Source: Aminicenans sp964648465 (lineage in GTDB: Bacteria; Acidobacteriota; Aminicenantia; Aminicenantales; Aminicenantaceae). From it: 64,000 nucleotides of DNA. Below are positions 16,669 through 25,271 of the stretch, one piece after another. The notes under the pieces are model-generated. The model was not told where the DNA came from, did no database searches, and saw only the letters and a program-made list of their open reading frames with translations. Position numbers and translations under genes: made by a program. Position 1 is the stretch's first letter. Each line of letters begins with the position of its first letter. The stretch spans positions 1 to 64,000 of the forward strand of contig CAZYMU010000015.1 in the NCBI GenBank assembly GCA_964648465.1, written 5' to 3'.

Positions 16669-18030
16669 TCAATGAGAAATATTGTATTTTTTCAGTTTAT
16701 TATAAAGAGTGGTTCGCGATATGTTCAATATTTTTGCAGTTTTCCTCAAGTTATTGCGGCATACTTTTAAAAGGTAAATGATATATTCTTTTTCTAGTTC
16801 ATCAAGAGAGGAAAGGTTTTCATTGATGATAAAGGGAATTTTAGAAGGCAAAGAATCTTGAAGATATTTTGGAAGGTCATTGATGTCGATAAATTCCTTT
16901 TTAGCTAGCATAGAAGAGCTTTCCAATACGTTTTCTATCTCTCGGACATTTCCAGGCCAGTCATATTTCAGGAAGAGTTTTTGGACCTCCTGAGATATTC
17001 CATTTAGGTTTTTCGAAAATTTGTTATTGTAGTGGTCAAGAAAATACCGGACTAATAATGGAATATCTTCTGGTCTTTCTCTCAGCGGTGGTATGTAAAT
17101 CTCTACTTTGTTTAACCGGTGAAATAAATCCTCGCGAAAGACACCCCTTTTTATAGCGTCTCTCAAATTATGGCTGGTTGCAGCAATGACCTTTAAATTG
17201 ACTTTTTTAATTATATTTGAACCTAAGGGTCTGAATTGATGATACTCCAAAACCCTCAGCAATTTTGCCTGGACGGATGAAGGAATATCTCCTATTTCGT
17301 CAAGGAAAATAATTCCATCAGCAGCCTCTTCAAAAAGCCCTTTTTTATCCTTGTCAGCTCCTGTAAATGCGCCTTTTGTGTAGCCAAAAAGCTCTGATTC
17401 AAACAGGTTTTCAGGTATTGAGACACAGTCACATATAACTAGATTTTTATTTTGTCTATGGCTGAGGTTGTGAATTGCTCTGGCAACCATTTCTTTCCCA
17501 GTGCCTGTCTCGCCAGTAATTAGAACACTCGTGAAATATTTGGATATTTTTTCTATTAGAGAAAAGATTTCGAGCATATAGGGATTTTTGCCTACAATTC
17601 CCTGAAAAAAGTATTTTTTTTCTAGCCGTTTCTCTAATAGAAAAGTTTCCCTTCTCAACTCCATTTTATCCAGAATAGCATTCAGAGTTTTTTGTATCTT
17701 ATTCAACTGCAGCGGCTTAGTAAGATATTCTGTAGCACCCAAATTGATTAAATCGATCAAGCTCTCAGGAGCTAAAGGTTTTCCAACCATTATTATATCT
17801 AAAAGGGGATCGAACTCTTTCAATTCTTCAAGTAGGATCATTCCATCTGCCCAGTTTTTGTCGACATCGGTAATAACAATGTTTATATCATTGTTTTTTA
17901 TAAAAGAAAGGAGATCTTCATGTTTCCCAGAGGAATAGACTTCACAATTGTTCACAAGAGAAGATTGATTTACCAGGTCGTAGATGGACAAATCATCATC
18001 GATGATCAATAAATTAATGTTTGAACTCAT
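16669..18030 (-). CDS. NtrC-family sigma-54-dependent response regulator
   Basis: A 453-residue activator. Residues about 1-120 are a receiver domain with the acidic pocket LIIDDD and a putative phospho-acceptor Asp in IVITDVD. The AAA+ domain has Walker A GETGTGKEM, the sigma-54 contact loop GYTKGAFTGA, Walker B GIIFLDEIGD and the arginine-finger region FREDLFHRL. The C-terminal Fis-type helix-turn-helix is LRKTAKILNISRTTLYNKLK. No sensor kinase gene is adjacent, so the partner must be elsewhere. Two identical palindromes lie just downstream, in front of the small membrane protein gene with a sigma-54 promoter, which is the likely target. Confidence 0.95.
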   Translation of the reverse strand: MSSNINLLIIDDDLSIYDLVNQSSLVNNCEVYSSGKHEDLLSFIKNNDINIVITDVDKNWADGMILLEELKEFDPLLDIIMVGKPLAPESLIDLINLGATEYLTKPLQLNKIQKTLNAILDKMELRRETFLLEKRLEKKYFFQGIVGKNPYMLEIFSLIEKISKYFTSVLITGETGTGKEMVARAIHNLSHRQNKNLVICDCVSIPENLFESELFGYTKGAFTGADKDKKGLFEEAADGIIFLDEIGDIPSSVQAKLLRVLEYHQFRPLGSNIIKKVNLKVIAATSHNLRDAIKRGVFREDLFHRLNKVEIYIPPLRERPEDIPLLVRYFLDHYNNKFSKNLNGISQEVQKLFLKYDWPGNVREIENVLESSSMLAKKEFIDINDLPKYLQDSLPSKIPFIINENLSSLDELEKEYIIYLLKVCRNNLRKTAKILNISRTTLYNKLKKYNISH

Positions 18031-18242
18031 TTCCTGCTCCCAAAGAAGCTTGTCTATTTAATATTGTTAGAATTTCCTTATTCCAATTTCTTGGGCTTTT
18101 GTTAATATTAGCAATTTATTTTAACTTTTACAAATTTGTCAATGATTCGATTCGTCCTATTTATTTTTACTCTGAATTCTGGTAGACTGAATCAGTTGTT
18201 ATTTTTATTCATACCCGTCGAACAGAATTTTAGAAGGGAAAA

Positions 18243-18719
18243 ATGGCAGAAGAGAAAAGAGATCTTTACAATAAAGAAAAACAAGGAGGCCAAAAATCTG
18301 AAATGAAAGAGGAAGAAGAAAAAAAGAAAGAAGAAGAGGAAAAGGAACAAGCCTTAAAATCTCCAAAAAAGGAAAAAGATGAAAGTAAGAAAAAAGTAGA
18401 AACAAAAGAAGAGGGTTCAGGGGAAAAAGAGAAAAAGACAGAAAAAAAACCGGATGATAAACAGGTTATAAAAGAGGGAGAAAAAGAAATAGAGCAAAAG
18501 GATAAAAAGAAAGAAGAACCTGAAAAACCAAAAATTAAGAAGGAGGCTGAAAAACCTGAAAAAGCAAGTCCTGGCTCTCCCCACAAGAAAAAAAAGATAA
18601 ACAAAATGACACTAGCTGAGATTGATATAAAATTGAAGGAAGTAGAGGAAAAAATGGGAGGATTAAGTTCTAAATATGCTCAACAACTGATCAAAAGAAA
18701 AGAATATCTTAGCTCTTAG
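18243..18719 (+). CDS. Lys/Glu-rich low-complexity protein
   Basis: A 158-residue protein. Residues 1-115 are almost entirely Lys, Glu, Asp, Ser and Pro, and so presumably disordered and highly charged. The last 44 residues (from KKKKINKMTLAEIDIKLKEV to the end) look like an ordered helix pair. AGAAGGG precedes the ATG at 18243. The ordered tail and ribosome site favour a real gene over a low-complexity artefact. I recognise no family. It lies 186 bases upstream of rpsO and may bind nucleic acid or ribosomes, but that is speculation. Confidence 0.6.
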   Translation: MAEEKRDLYNKEKQGGQKSEMKEEEEKKKEEEEKEQALKSPKKEKDESKKKVETKEEGSGEKEKKTEKKPDDKQVIKEGEKEIEQKDKKKEEPEKPKIKKEAEKPEKASPGSPHKKKKINKMTLAEIDIKLKEVEEKMGGLSSKYAQQLIKRKEYLSS

Positions 18720-18904
18720 AATAGATTAAAGAAAACTGCTTGTTTGCTTGCCATACAATTAAAATCAGAAAAGGATGACTTTGTATCTAAGCAGCAGTTT
18801 GTTTTGTTTTTTAATTTAGATTAGCTAAGCTTAAGATAATTAGAGATTTACATTACTTTATTTTTCTGATAGCATAATGAATCGATTTCAAAGGAGAAAT
18901 TTGA

Positions 18905-19171
18905 GTGCTAACTAAAGGAGAAAAAACTAGTGTTATCAATGATAATAGAATTAATCCAAAAGATACAGGTTCACCAGAAGTGCAGGTGGCTCTTATTACC
19001 AGCCGGATCAATTACTTAAGTGAACACTTTTCAATCCATAAAAAGGATTATCACTCCAGGACTGGTCTAATGAAAATGGTCGGACGTAGAAAAAGACTTT
19101 TGGAATACATCAAAAATCAGGATGTAAAACGTTATCAAAATCTGATAAAGAAACTGAAACTTAGAAAATAA
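18905..19171 (+). CDS. rpsO: 30S ribosomal protein S15
   Basis: An 88-residue primary 16S rRNA-binding protein of the 30S platform. DTGSPEVQVALITSRINYLSEH and DYHSRTGLMKMVGRRKRLLEYI are the invariant S15 segments. The start is GTG 18905, 5 bases after AAAGGAG. It is followed by pnp after 21 bases, the conserved rpsO-pnp order. The 186-base leader could hold autoregulatory structure, but I cannot assign it. Confidence 0.97.
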   Translation: MLTKGEKTSVINDNRINPKDTGSPEVQVALITSRINYLSEHFSIHKKDYHSRTGLMKMVGRRKRLLEYIKNQDVKRYQNLIKKLKLRK

Positions 19172-19192
19172 ACCGAGTTCTCGGAGATTTTA

Positions 19193-21358
19193 ATGTCATA
19201 TAATAAAATATCTTTAGAAATTAATAATCGGACCTTATCTGTTGAAATAAACAAAGTGGCAAAGCAGGCTGATGGATCAGCCCTTATACGTTATGGAGAT
19301 ACCATAATGCTTGTTTCTGCCACCTCCAAAAAAGAAGTTAAAGGAAAGAAGCCTTTTCTTCCTTTGATAGTAGATTACAGGGAGAACACCTATGCCGCAG
19401 GGAAAATACCAGGAGGGTTTTTTAAAAGGGAAGGAAGGCCATCAGAAAGGGAAATTCTTAATTGTCGCTTGATCGACAGGCCAATAAGATCGCTTATGCC
19501 TGAAGGTTATTTTTATGATACCCAAATTGTTGCTCTTCTACTGTCTGCTGATGTTGAAAATGAACCCGAAACTCTAGGGCTTATTGGAGCTTCTGCTGCT
19601 CTCTACTTTTCGGATATTCCTTTTATTACCCCTATTGGTGCAGTAAAAGTTGGGTACATAAATAATAAATTTGTAATTAACCCAACGCACAGTCAGTTTG
19701 AAGAAAGTTCTCTTAATATGATTGTAGTCGGAACAGAAGATGGGATAGTTATGATAGAAGCGGAAGGTAAAGAACTGGAAGAGGAAAAAATTACAGAAGC
19801 AACTTCTGTGGCTCAAGTAACAATAAATGAAATTATTAAGGTACAAAAAGAACTTTATAACCAGTTAAAAATAAAAAAACGGGAATTTGCAGTTGAAGAA
19901 ATAGACAAAGAAAAATATTCAAAAATTGAAAAGAGTATATTCTCTTCCCTGTCCGAAGCTATCATGGTCAAGGGCAAAAAAGCTCAAGAAGAAAAAACAA
20001 AGATGATCCAGGATTCCCTGCTTGAAAGTATTCCTGAGGAAAATGAGGATGAAAGAATAGAGGTAAAAGAGATTTTCTATCAGATACAAAAAAAGGTAGT
20101 AAGGGATTTAATTTTAAGCGAAAAAAAGAGAGCGGATGGAAGAAGATTTGATGAGATAAGACCTATATCTATTGAAGTTGGAATGCTACCGCGAACACAC
20201 GGCTCTGCACTTTTCACACGGGGAGAAACCCAGTGTCTGGCGACAGTCACACTGGGTACATTTGAAGATGTCCAGAGAGTTGACAGCTTGGGAGAAGAGG
20301 CTGAAAAAAAATTCATGCTTCACTACAATTTTCCTCCTTTCAGTGTAGGAGAGGTTTCTTTTCTTAGGGGTCCCGGCAGACGTGAAATAGGACACGGAGC
20401 ACTTGCAGAGAAAGCTATCCGTCCTGCAATCCCTAATAATGAGGAGGATTTCCCTTATACTATTCGTATAGTCTCTGACATATTAGAGTCTAATGGTTCT
20501 TCTTCTATGGCCACTGTTTGTGGAGGTGTTCTTTCTTTAATGGATGCAGGAGTGCCCCTCTCCATGAAAGTAGCCGGAATTGCTATGGGTTTAATAACAG
20601 ATGGCGAACGCTATGCTGTACTTACTGATATTGCAGGTCTTGAAGACCATGTTGGAGATATGGACCTAAAAGTAGTTGGGAGCGAAAAAGGGATTACAGC
20701 TATACAGATGGATTTAAAAGTTCCATCCATTCCGGTTCACGTGCTAAAAGAAGGGTTAGAAAAAGCGCGCCAAGCACGCCTAATAGTGCTGTCCAAGATG
20801 AAAGAAGCTCTTGTAGGATCCCGGCCAGAGATATCTCCTTATGCTCCCCGCATAATAAATATATTTATAAATCCTTCAAAGGTGGGAGAAGTTATTGGGC
20901 CGGGTGGAAAGGTCATAAAAAAAATCATTGCAGATACTGGCGCTAAAATAGAGATACAGGAAGAGGGTAAGATAACTATCGCTTCCTTGGATATGGAAGC
21001 AGTTAAAAAAGCAAAAAAAATAATCGAGGATATCACGGCTGAGGCTGAAATAGGAAAAACATACGATGGTAAAGTTGTTCGTATTGAAGACTATGGAGCT
21101 TTCATTCAGATCCTCCCAAATGTGGATGGGCTTTTGCATATTTCAGAAATTGCGAATCACCGGATTGGAAATGTCAGAGATGTCCTTAAAATTGGGCAGA
21201 TAGTCCGGGTTAAGGTTATTTCTATAGATGAAAATAGTAAAGTTAGGTTGAGTAAGAAAGCATTAGAGCAAAATTCTCACCATTCTTTCAAAGATGACCA
21301 GCAGAGGCAAAAAAAAGTTTTTTTCAAAAAAACCCATTATAAAAAAGATAGATTTTAA
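19193..21358 (+). CDS. pnp: Polyribonucleotide nucleotidyltransferase (PNPase)
   Basis: A phosphorolytic 3'-to-5' exoribonuclease and degradosome component, 721 residues. Two RNase PH domains are visible; the second has the substrate-loop signature RTHGSALFTRGETQCLATVT and the catalytic region GDMDLKVVGSEKGITAIQMD. A KH domain (VIGPGGKVIKKI) and a C-terminal S1 domain (GKVVRIEDYGAFIQILPNVD) complete the standard architecture. It lies downstream of rpsO; three pilin-like genes follow after 25 bases. Confidence 0.97.
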   Translation: MSYNKISLEINNRTLSVEINKVAKQADGSALIRYGDTIMLVSATSKKEVKGKKPFLPLIVDYRENTYAAGKIPGGFFKREGRPSEREILNCRLIDRPIRSLMPEGYFYDTQIVALLLSADVENEPETLGLIGASAALYFSDIPFITPIGAVKVGYINNKFVINPTHSQFEESSLNMIVVGTEDGIVMIEAEGKELEEEKITEATSVAQVTINEIIKVQKELYNQLKIKKREFAVEEIDKEKYSKIEKSIFSSLSEAIMVKGKKAQEEKTKMIQDSLLESIPEENEDERIEVKEIFYQIQKKVVRDLILSEKKRADGRRFDEIRPISIEVGMLPRTHGSALFTRGETQCLATVTLGTFEDVQRVDSLGEEAEKKFMLHYNFPPFSVGEVSFLRGPGRREIGHGALAEKAIRPAIPNNEEDFPYTIRIVSDILESNGSSSMATVCGGVLSLMDAGVPLSMKVAGIAMGLITDGERYAVLTDIAGLEDHVGDMDLKVVGSEKGITAIQMDLKVPSIPVHVLKEGLEKARQARLIVLSKMKEALVGSRPEISPYAPRIINIFINPSKVGEVIGPGGKVIKKIIADTGAKIEIQEEGKITIASLDMEAVKKAKKIIEDITAEAEIGKTYDGKVVRIEDYGAFIQILPNVDGLLHISEIANHRIGNVRDVLKIGQIVRVKVISIDENSKVRLSKKALEQNSHHSFKDDQQRQKKVFFKKTHYKKDRF

Positions 21359-21383
21359 GTTATATTGACTAGAGTCAATAGTG

Positions 21384-21866
21384 ATGGCTGAATTGTTTGC
21401 AAAGAAAAGGGGATTTACTTTAGTAGAGATGTTGGTAACTCTTACTATTTTAGCTATCATGGCCGCAGTCACAATACCATTAGCCAAAACAGCAGTTAAA
21501 AGAGAAAAGGAAATATCGCTTAGAAGAAATTTACGAATGATGAGGGAAGCCATAGATTCTTACAAAAAGCTTGCTGATGAAAATAGAATTGTAGTAGGAA
21601 AGGAAACAGAGGGATATCCTCCTGATTTAGAGACTCTGGTAAAAGGAGCTGAAGTAAGAAGTAATAAAGAGGGAGAAGATACAACCAGGATCATTAAGTT
21701 CTTACGGCGAATTCCTATAGACCCCATGACAAATTCCTATGATTGGGGATTAAGGTCATTTCAGGATGATCTTGATTCTGATATTTGGGGCGGAGAGAAC
21801 GTTTATGATGTATATACAAAAAGTCCGGGAATTGCACTTGATGGGAGTAAATACAGGGATTGGTAG
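21384..21866 (+). CDS. Type II secretion / pilin-like protein (GspG type) 1
   Basis: A class III prepilin: KKRG^FTLVEMLVTLTILAIM, with the Gly before the cleavage site and Glu at position +5, then a hydrophobic helix. The globular part has a GspG-like PIDPMTNSYDWGLR stretch. About 160 residues. The start is either GTG 21381 or ATG 21384. It requires a prepilin peptidase and an assembly ATPase encoded elsewhere. It is the first of three pilin-like genes in tandem between pnp and lpxB. Confidence 0.85.
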   Translation: MAELFAKKRGFTLVEMLVTLTILAIMAAVTIPLAKTAVKREKEISLRRNLRMMREAIDSYKKLADENRIVVGKETEGYPPDLETLVKGAEVRSNKEGEDTTRIIKFLRRIPIDPMTNSYDWGLRSFQDDLDSDIWGGENVYDVYTKSPGIALDGSKYRDW

Positions 21867-21885
21867 TGAACAGGTTTTTTAAAAA

Positions 21886-22290
21886 ATGAATTACGCATAC
21901 AGAAAGAAAGGCTTTACGCTGATTGAACTCATTATTGTTTTCACGTTGATTGGAATTTTAGTAGGGTTAGGCATTCCTCAATACAAGTATGCTACCAAAA
22001 GGGCCAGAGAGGCTGTATTAAAAGAAGACCTTTTTCAAATGAGAACATTGATAAATCAGTATTATACAGATAAATTAAAATATCCTTCATCTCTTCAGGC
22101 TTTGGTCGACGAAGATTATTTGAAGAGTATTCCTATAGACCCCATGACAAAATCTTATGACACATGGATTGAGATCCAACAAACTCTTACTGAAGAAGAT
22201 TTAATTTCAGGATTAATTCATGGAATAATTGATGTTTTTTCTGGCTCCCAAGCAATTGGATTAGATGGAACATCTTATAATACATGGTGA
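21886..22290 (+). CDS. Type II secretion / pilin-like protein (GspG type) 2
   Basis: A 134-residue class III prepilin, RKKG^FTLIELIIVFTLIGIL, with Glu at +5. It shares the SIPIDPMTKSYDTW and IGLDGTSYNTW segments with the preceding pilin, so the two are paralogues. It starts 20 bases after its neighbour. Likely a minor or major pseudopilin subunit of a secretion or pilus-like fibre. Confidence 0.85.
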   Translation: MNYAYRKKGFTLIELIIVFTLIGILVGLGIPQYKYATKRAREAVLKEDLFQMRTLINQYYTDKLKYPSSLQALVDEDYLKSIPIDPMTKSYDTWIEIQQTLTEEDLISGLIHGIIDVFSGSQAIGLDGTSYNTW

Positions 22291-22317
22291 CCTTTTTGTG
22301 CTCCCTTCAGAATTTGT

Positions 22318-22335
22318 TTAACCTGGATTATTCAC
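22318..22335 (-). repeat. Dispersed short motif GTGAATAATCCAGGTTAA
   Basis: On the minus strand it reads GTGAATAATCCAGGTTAA, the right-end sequence of the family A elements, here alone in the short gap between the second and third pilin genes. Confidence 0.5.
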
Positions 22336-22348
22336 AAGACTAGCTGCA

Positions 22349-22876
22349 ATGACTAAACGAAGAAAGGGCTACACATTAATCATTCTTGTTTTCGCTGTTT
22401 TTGTGTTGAGCTTAGGGCTTTTAATAGCAGTTCCAGTATGGCAGACTCAAATCCAGCGTGAAAAAGAAAATGAACTGATATTTCGGGGAGACCAATATGT
22501 TGAAGCAATTCGTATATACCAGATGAAACATCCAGGAGGTTTCCCTCACAGCCTTGATGAAATGATAGATGAAAAGTGTCTACGAAAGTTGTACAAAGAC
22601 CCGATGACAAGGTATGGAAGGTGGAATATTATTCTTCCTTATCAAGGGATGTCCACAAAGAAAGGAAATGCTTTAAGAAAAGTACTGGTTGTCCCACATG
22701 ATGTATTGTCTTCAATAGAAAACTCCCAGATAATTGGAGTTGTTAGCCCATCTATACAGAAATCTAAAAAGATCTATCTCGGTCAGGAAACTTACAACAA
22801 ATGGCTTTTCTTTTACGGGCAGAGCGGGGAGAATATTCCTGAGATCGTTTATTATGGACAAGAAGAAAAAGACTGA
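22349..22876 (+). CDS. Pseudopilin-like protein lacking the +5 glutamate
   Basis: A 175-residue protein with a prepilin-like start RRKG^YTLIILVFAVFVLSLG, where the usual Glu at +5 is Ile. Absence of this Glu is typical of GspK-like tip pseudopilins. The globular part includes KHPGGFPHSLDEMIDEKCLR, then LRKLYKDPMT, related to the DPMT segment of the two neighbours. It overlaps the start of lpxB by 23 bases in another frame. Confidence 0.75.
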   Translation: MTKRRKGYTLIILVFAVFVLSLGLLIAVPVWQTQIQREKENELIFRGDQYVEAIRIYQMKHPGGFPHSLDEMIDEKCLRKLYKDPMTRYGRWNIILPYQGMSTKKGNALRKVLVVPHDVLSSIENSQIIGVVSPSIQKSKKIYLGQETYNKWLFFYGQSGENIPEIVYYGQEEKD

Positions 22877-24017
22877 TGGCTCTATTCTAATTATAGCCGG
22901 AGAAAATTCGGGGGAAAACTATGGTGCCGGCCTCGTACGTCAATTTAAAAGGAAAAATCCTTTTATCGAATTTTTTGGGATCGGCGGAAGACACATGGCG
23001 GATGAAGGAGTTGATCTTCTCTTTTCGATAAAAGAGCTATCAGTAGTCGGAATAGTTGAAATTATTTCTCATCTTCCTCGTATTAAAAGAATTTTCGCCA
23101 GGATAAGAAAAGAAATAAAATATAGAAAGCCTTTAGCTGCTGTTCTAATAGATTCTCCCGATTTTAACCTTCGCCTGGCAAAAATCCTGAGAAAACTTTC
23201 AATTCCTGTGCTTTATTATATAAGCCCAACAATATGGGCATGGAGAAAATCAAGGCTGAAAACAATAAAGAAAAGAGTTACAAAAATGATGCTGATATTT
23301 CCTTTTGAAGAGGAAATATATAATAAATACAATATCCCAGCGGTTTATGTTGGACATCCTCTAAAAGAAAGGATTGAAACTTCTCTTTCTAAAGAAGAAT
23401 TCTTTCGGAAACATGAGATAGTAACAGACAGAAAAATCATTACGCTTCTTCCTGGAAGCAGAAAAAGTGAAATAAAATATCACATGTCAGTTCTTTTCGA
23501 AGGTCTTTCAATGATTAAAAGCGAATATGATGTTCAATTTCTTCTACTACTTGCAGAAAATCTAAATAGAAACTTTATATCAAATTTTATCCCATCAAAC
23601 TTTGAGAAAGTAAAGATTATTTCAGAAGACAGGTATGAAGCTATTGAATTCAGTGATTTGATTCTTTCTTCATGTGGTACAGCCAATTTGGAATCGGCTC
23701 TTTTAGAAACTCCACTTATCTCTTTTTATCGTGTCTCTCCCATAACATTTTTCCTTGGAGTCCCGTTTGTCAGGATAAAGAATTACAGCATTGTTAATAT
23801 TCTTGCAGGGAAAAAAATTATTCCTGAGTTGATCCAAAAAGATTTTACTCCTGACAACATTTTTAAGGAGACAAAGAGAATTCTTGATTCAGAGGAAATT
23901 AAGTCTGAAATGCTGAATAACTTCCAAAAAATAAAGGGTATTTTAGGCGAGAAAATAGCCTCTCAAAACGCAGCAGCACAACTTGAGCAGCTTGTTTTTG
24001 AGATTAATCAACAATAA
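22854..24017 (+). CDS. lpxB: Lipid-A-disaccharide synthase LpxB
   Basis: Joins lipid X to UDP-2,3-diacylglucosamine to give the lipid A disaccharide, acting at the inner membrane. The sequence shows IIAGENSGENYGAGLVR, the conserved DSPDFNLRLAKILR, YYISPTIWAWRKSR, LLPGSRKSEI and SSCGTANLESALLETPLI, all classic LpxB motifs. I choose ATG 22854 (387 residues); a longer frame from 22734 would overlap the pilin gene extensively. The gene is separated from fabZ-lpxA-lpxI and sits in the rpsO-pnp-pilin transcription unit. Confidence 0.93.
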   Translation: MDKKKKTDGSILIIAGENSGENYGAGLVRQFKRKNPFIEFFGIGGRHMADEGVDLLFSIKELSVVGIVEIISHLPRIKRIFARIRKEIKYRKPLAAVLIDSPDFNLRLAKILRKLSIPVLYYISPTIWAWRKSRLKTIKKRVTKMMLIFPFEEEIYNKYNIPAVYVGHPLKERIETSLSKEEFFRKHEIVTDRKIITLLPGSRKSEIKYHMSVLFEGLSMIKSEYDVQFLLLLAENLNRNFISNFIPSNFEKVKIISEDRYEAIEFSDLILSSCGTANLESALLETPLISFYRVSPITFFLGVPFVRIKNYSIVNILAGKKIIPELIQKDFTPDNIFKETKRILDSEEIKSEMLNNFQKIKGILGEKIASQNAAAQLEQLVFEINQQ

Positions 24018-24056
24018 TTTCTATTTTTCAGTTGAGTTCGTTTTTTTATAAAAGAA

Positions 24057-24506
24057 TTACAGTTTTGTTTCAAGTATAAAATCGAGTTTATCATACAATT
24101 CCAGCCCGTTTTCATTTACACTGCCAGCTTTTAGTTCCAGGACATACATTGCTGGGTATCTGGGTGTATAAGAAGGGCAAGGATCTCTTTTACAAGGAGG
24201 AACACCTTCTTCGATATGAATGATTCTTTTATTCTTATCTAGCCAGAGAAAGTCAAGGGGAATTTTCATGTTTTTCATCCAGAATGAATGGATTCCTTCT
24301 TCTTCGAAAACAAAAAGCATTCCCTGGTCATAGTTGATTTTTTCCCGGAACATGAGTCCTAGCTGTCTTTTTTCATCAGTTGTAGCAAGTTCGGCTGTAA
24401 TAGAGGTTCCATTGGGTAAAAAAATCTGAACAAATTTTTTTAAAGGAAGATTTTGGGAAAAAAGTATCATGAATAATGTTATAAAAGTAATAAGAGTATT
24501 AATCAT
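24057..24506 (-). CDS. DUF192-family exported protein
   Basis: A 149-residue protein with an N-terminal hydrophobic signal (residues 1-18) and a DUF192 domain: RQLGLMFREKINYDQGMLFV, then HSFWMKNMKIPLDFLWLD and YVLELKAGSVNENGL. This family (COG1430) is widespread in bacteria and archaea; its biochemical role is not established. The gene converges on lpxB with a gap of about 40 bases and lacks an obvious terminator. A weak promoter candidate lies directly in front of it (24515-24544). Confidence 0.85.
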   Translation of the reverse strand: MINTLITFITLFMILFSQNLPLKKFVQIFLPNGTSITAELATTDEKRQLGLMFREKINYDQGMLFVFEEEGIHSFWMKNMKIPLDFLWLDKNKRIIHIEEGVPPCKRDPCPSYTPRYPAMYVLELKAGSVNENGLELYDKLDFILETKL

Positions 24507-24514
24507 CTGGTCTG

Positions 24515-24544
24515 ATTATACTCGATGCTTTGAAAAAATTCCAA
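24515..24544 (-). promoter_or_regulatory. Possible sigma-70 promoter for the DUF192 gene
   Basis: Minus strand TTGGAA-N18-TATAAT. The predicted start would fall within a few bases of the annotated ATG at 24506, so either the transcript is nearly leaderless or translation begins at the internal ATG about 36 bases later. Confidence 0.35.
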
Positions 24545-24604
24545 TTTTACTATTGTGACTTGAGATAAATCTAAGCGCTCAATGGACACAAGATTTTTTC
24601 ATGC

Positions 24605-25237
24605 TTAGTGAGTTGATATCAAAGGAACAAAACGTACAGGAAGAAGCTTTTTCTTTTTAAATTGTTCTTCTTCCCTGATAACAAGAATCAGTTCCTGAGA
24701 AATATCCCCAACAGGTATGATCATTTTGCCTTTTATCTTCAATTGTTCCTGTAAGGTGTTCGGAATTAGGGTTGGTGCTGCTGTAACTATTATTGCATCG
24801 TAAGGAGCATGTTCTTTCCATCCCAGGCTTCCGTCTCCAATCTTAAAATGAACATTTTTATACTCTAATTTTTTAAGAATTTCCTTGGCTCTAAGAGAAA
24901 GGGAACTCTTTATTTCTACTGTATAGACTTCTTTGACAATTTCAGCCAGAATGGCTGCTTGGTAGCCAGAACCTGTCCCAATCTCTAAAACCTTCTCATC
25001 TCCCTCTAGATGGAGAATCTCGGTCATATAGGCAACGATATATGGTTGAGAGATAGTCTGTCCTTCACCTATAGGGAGGGGTTCATCATTATAGGCATAA
25101 GGTTTCATGTTTTCTGATACAAATTCGTGCCGTGGTTCTTTTTTCATTGTTTCTAAGACTTTTTTATCAGAAATCCCCCTCATTTTCAGTTGGGCATTGA
25201 TCATTTTTTCTCTTTCTTTGCGAAAATCCTTGGCCAT
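24605..25237 (-). CDS. pcm: Protein-L-isoaspartate O-methyltransferase
   Basis: Repairs isoaspartyl damage in proteins by SAM-dependent methylation. The 210-residue protein has the family motifs EPLPIGEGQTISQPYIVAYM (substrate region), VLEIGTGSGYQAAILAE (SAM motif I) and YDAIIVTAAPTLIP (motif II). The start at 25237 lacks a clear ribosome site; the internal ATG at 25204 follows a purine-rich stretch and is an alternative. It is transcribed with proS, 30 bases upstream, across a copy of the dispersed short motif. Confidence 0.93.
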   Translation of the reverse strand: MAKDFRKEREKMINAQLKMRGISDKKVLETMKKEPRHEFVSENMKPYAYNDEPLPIGEGQTISQPYIVAYMTEILHLEGDEKVLEIGTGSGYQAAILAEIVKEVYTVEIKSSLSLRAKEILKKLEYKNVHFKIGDGSLGWKEHAPYDAIIVTAAPTLIPNTLQEQLKIKGKMIIPVGDISQELILVIREEEQFKKKKLLPVRFVPLISTH

Positions 25238-25253
25238 GGCATCGGTAGTTTTT

Positions 25254-25271
25254 ATGAATAATCCACGTTAA
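25254..25271 (+). repeat. Dispersed short motif ATGAATAATCCACGTTAA
   Basis: Matches the right-end sequence of family A repeats, located in the 30-base gap between pcm and proS and overlapping the proS stop codon. Confidence 0.5.

Noticed and set aside
18266..18604. Ser/Phe-rich leftward frame opposite the Lys/Glu-rich gene
   Set aside because: A composition shadow of the purine-rich coding strand.
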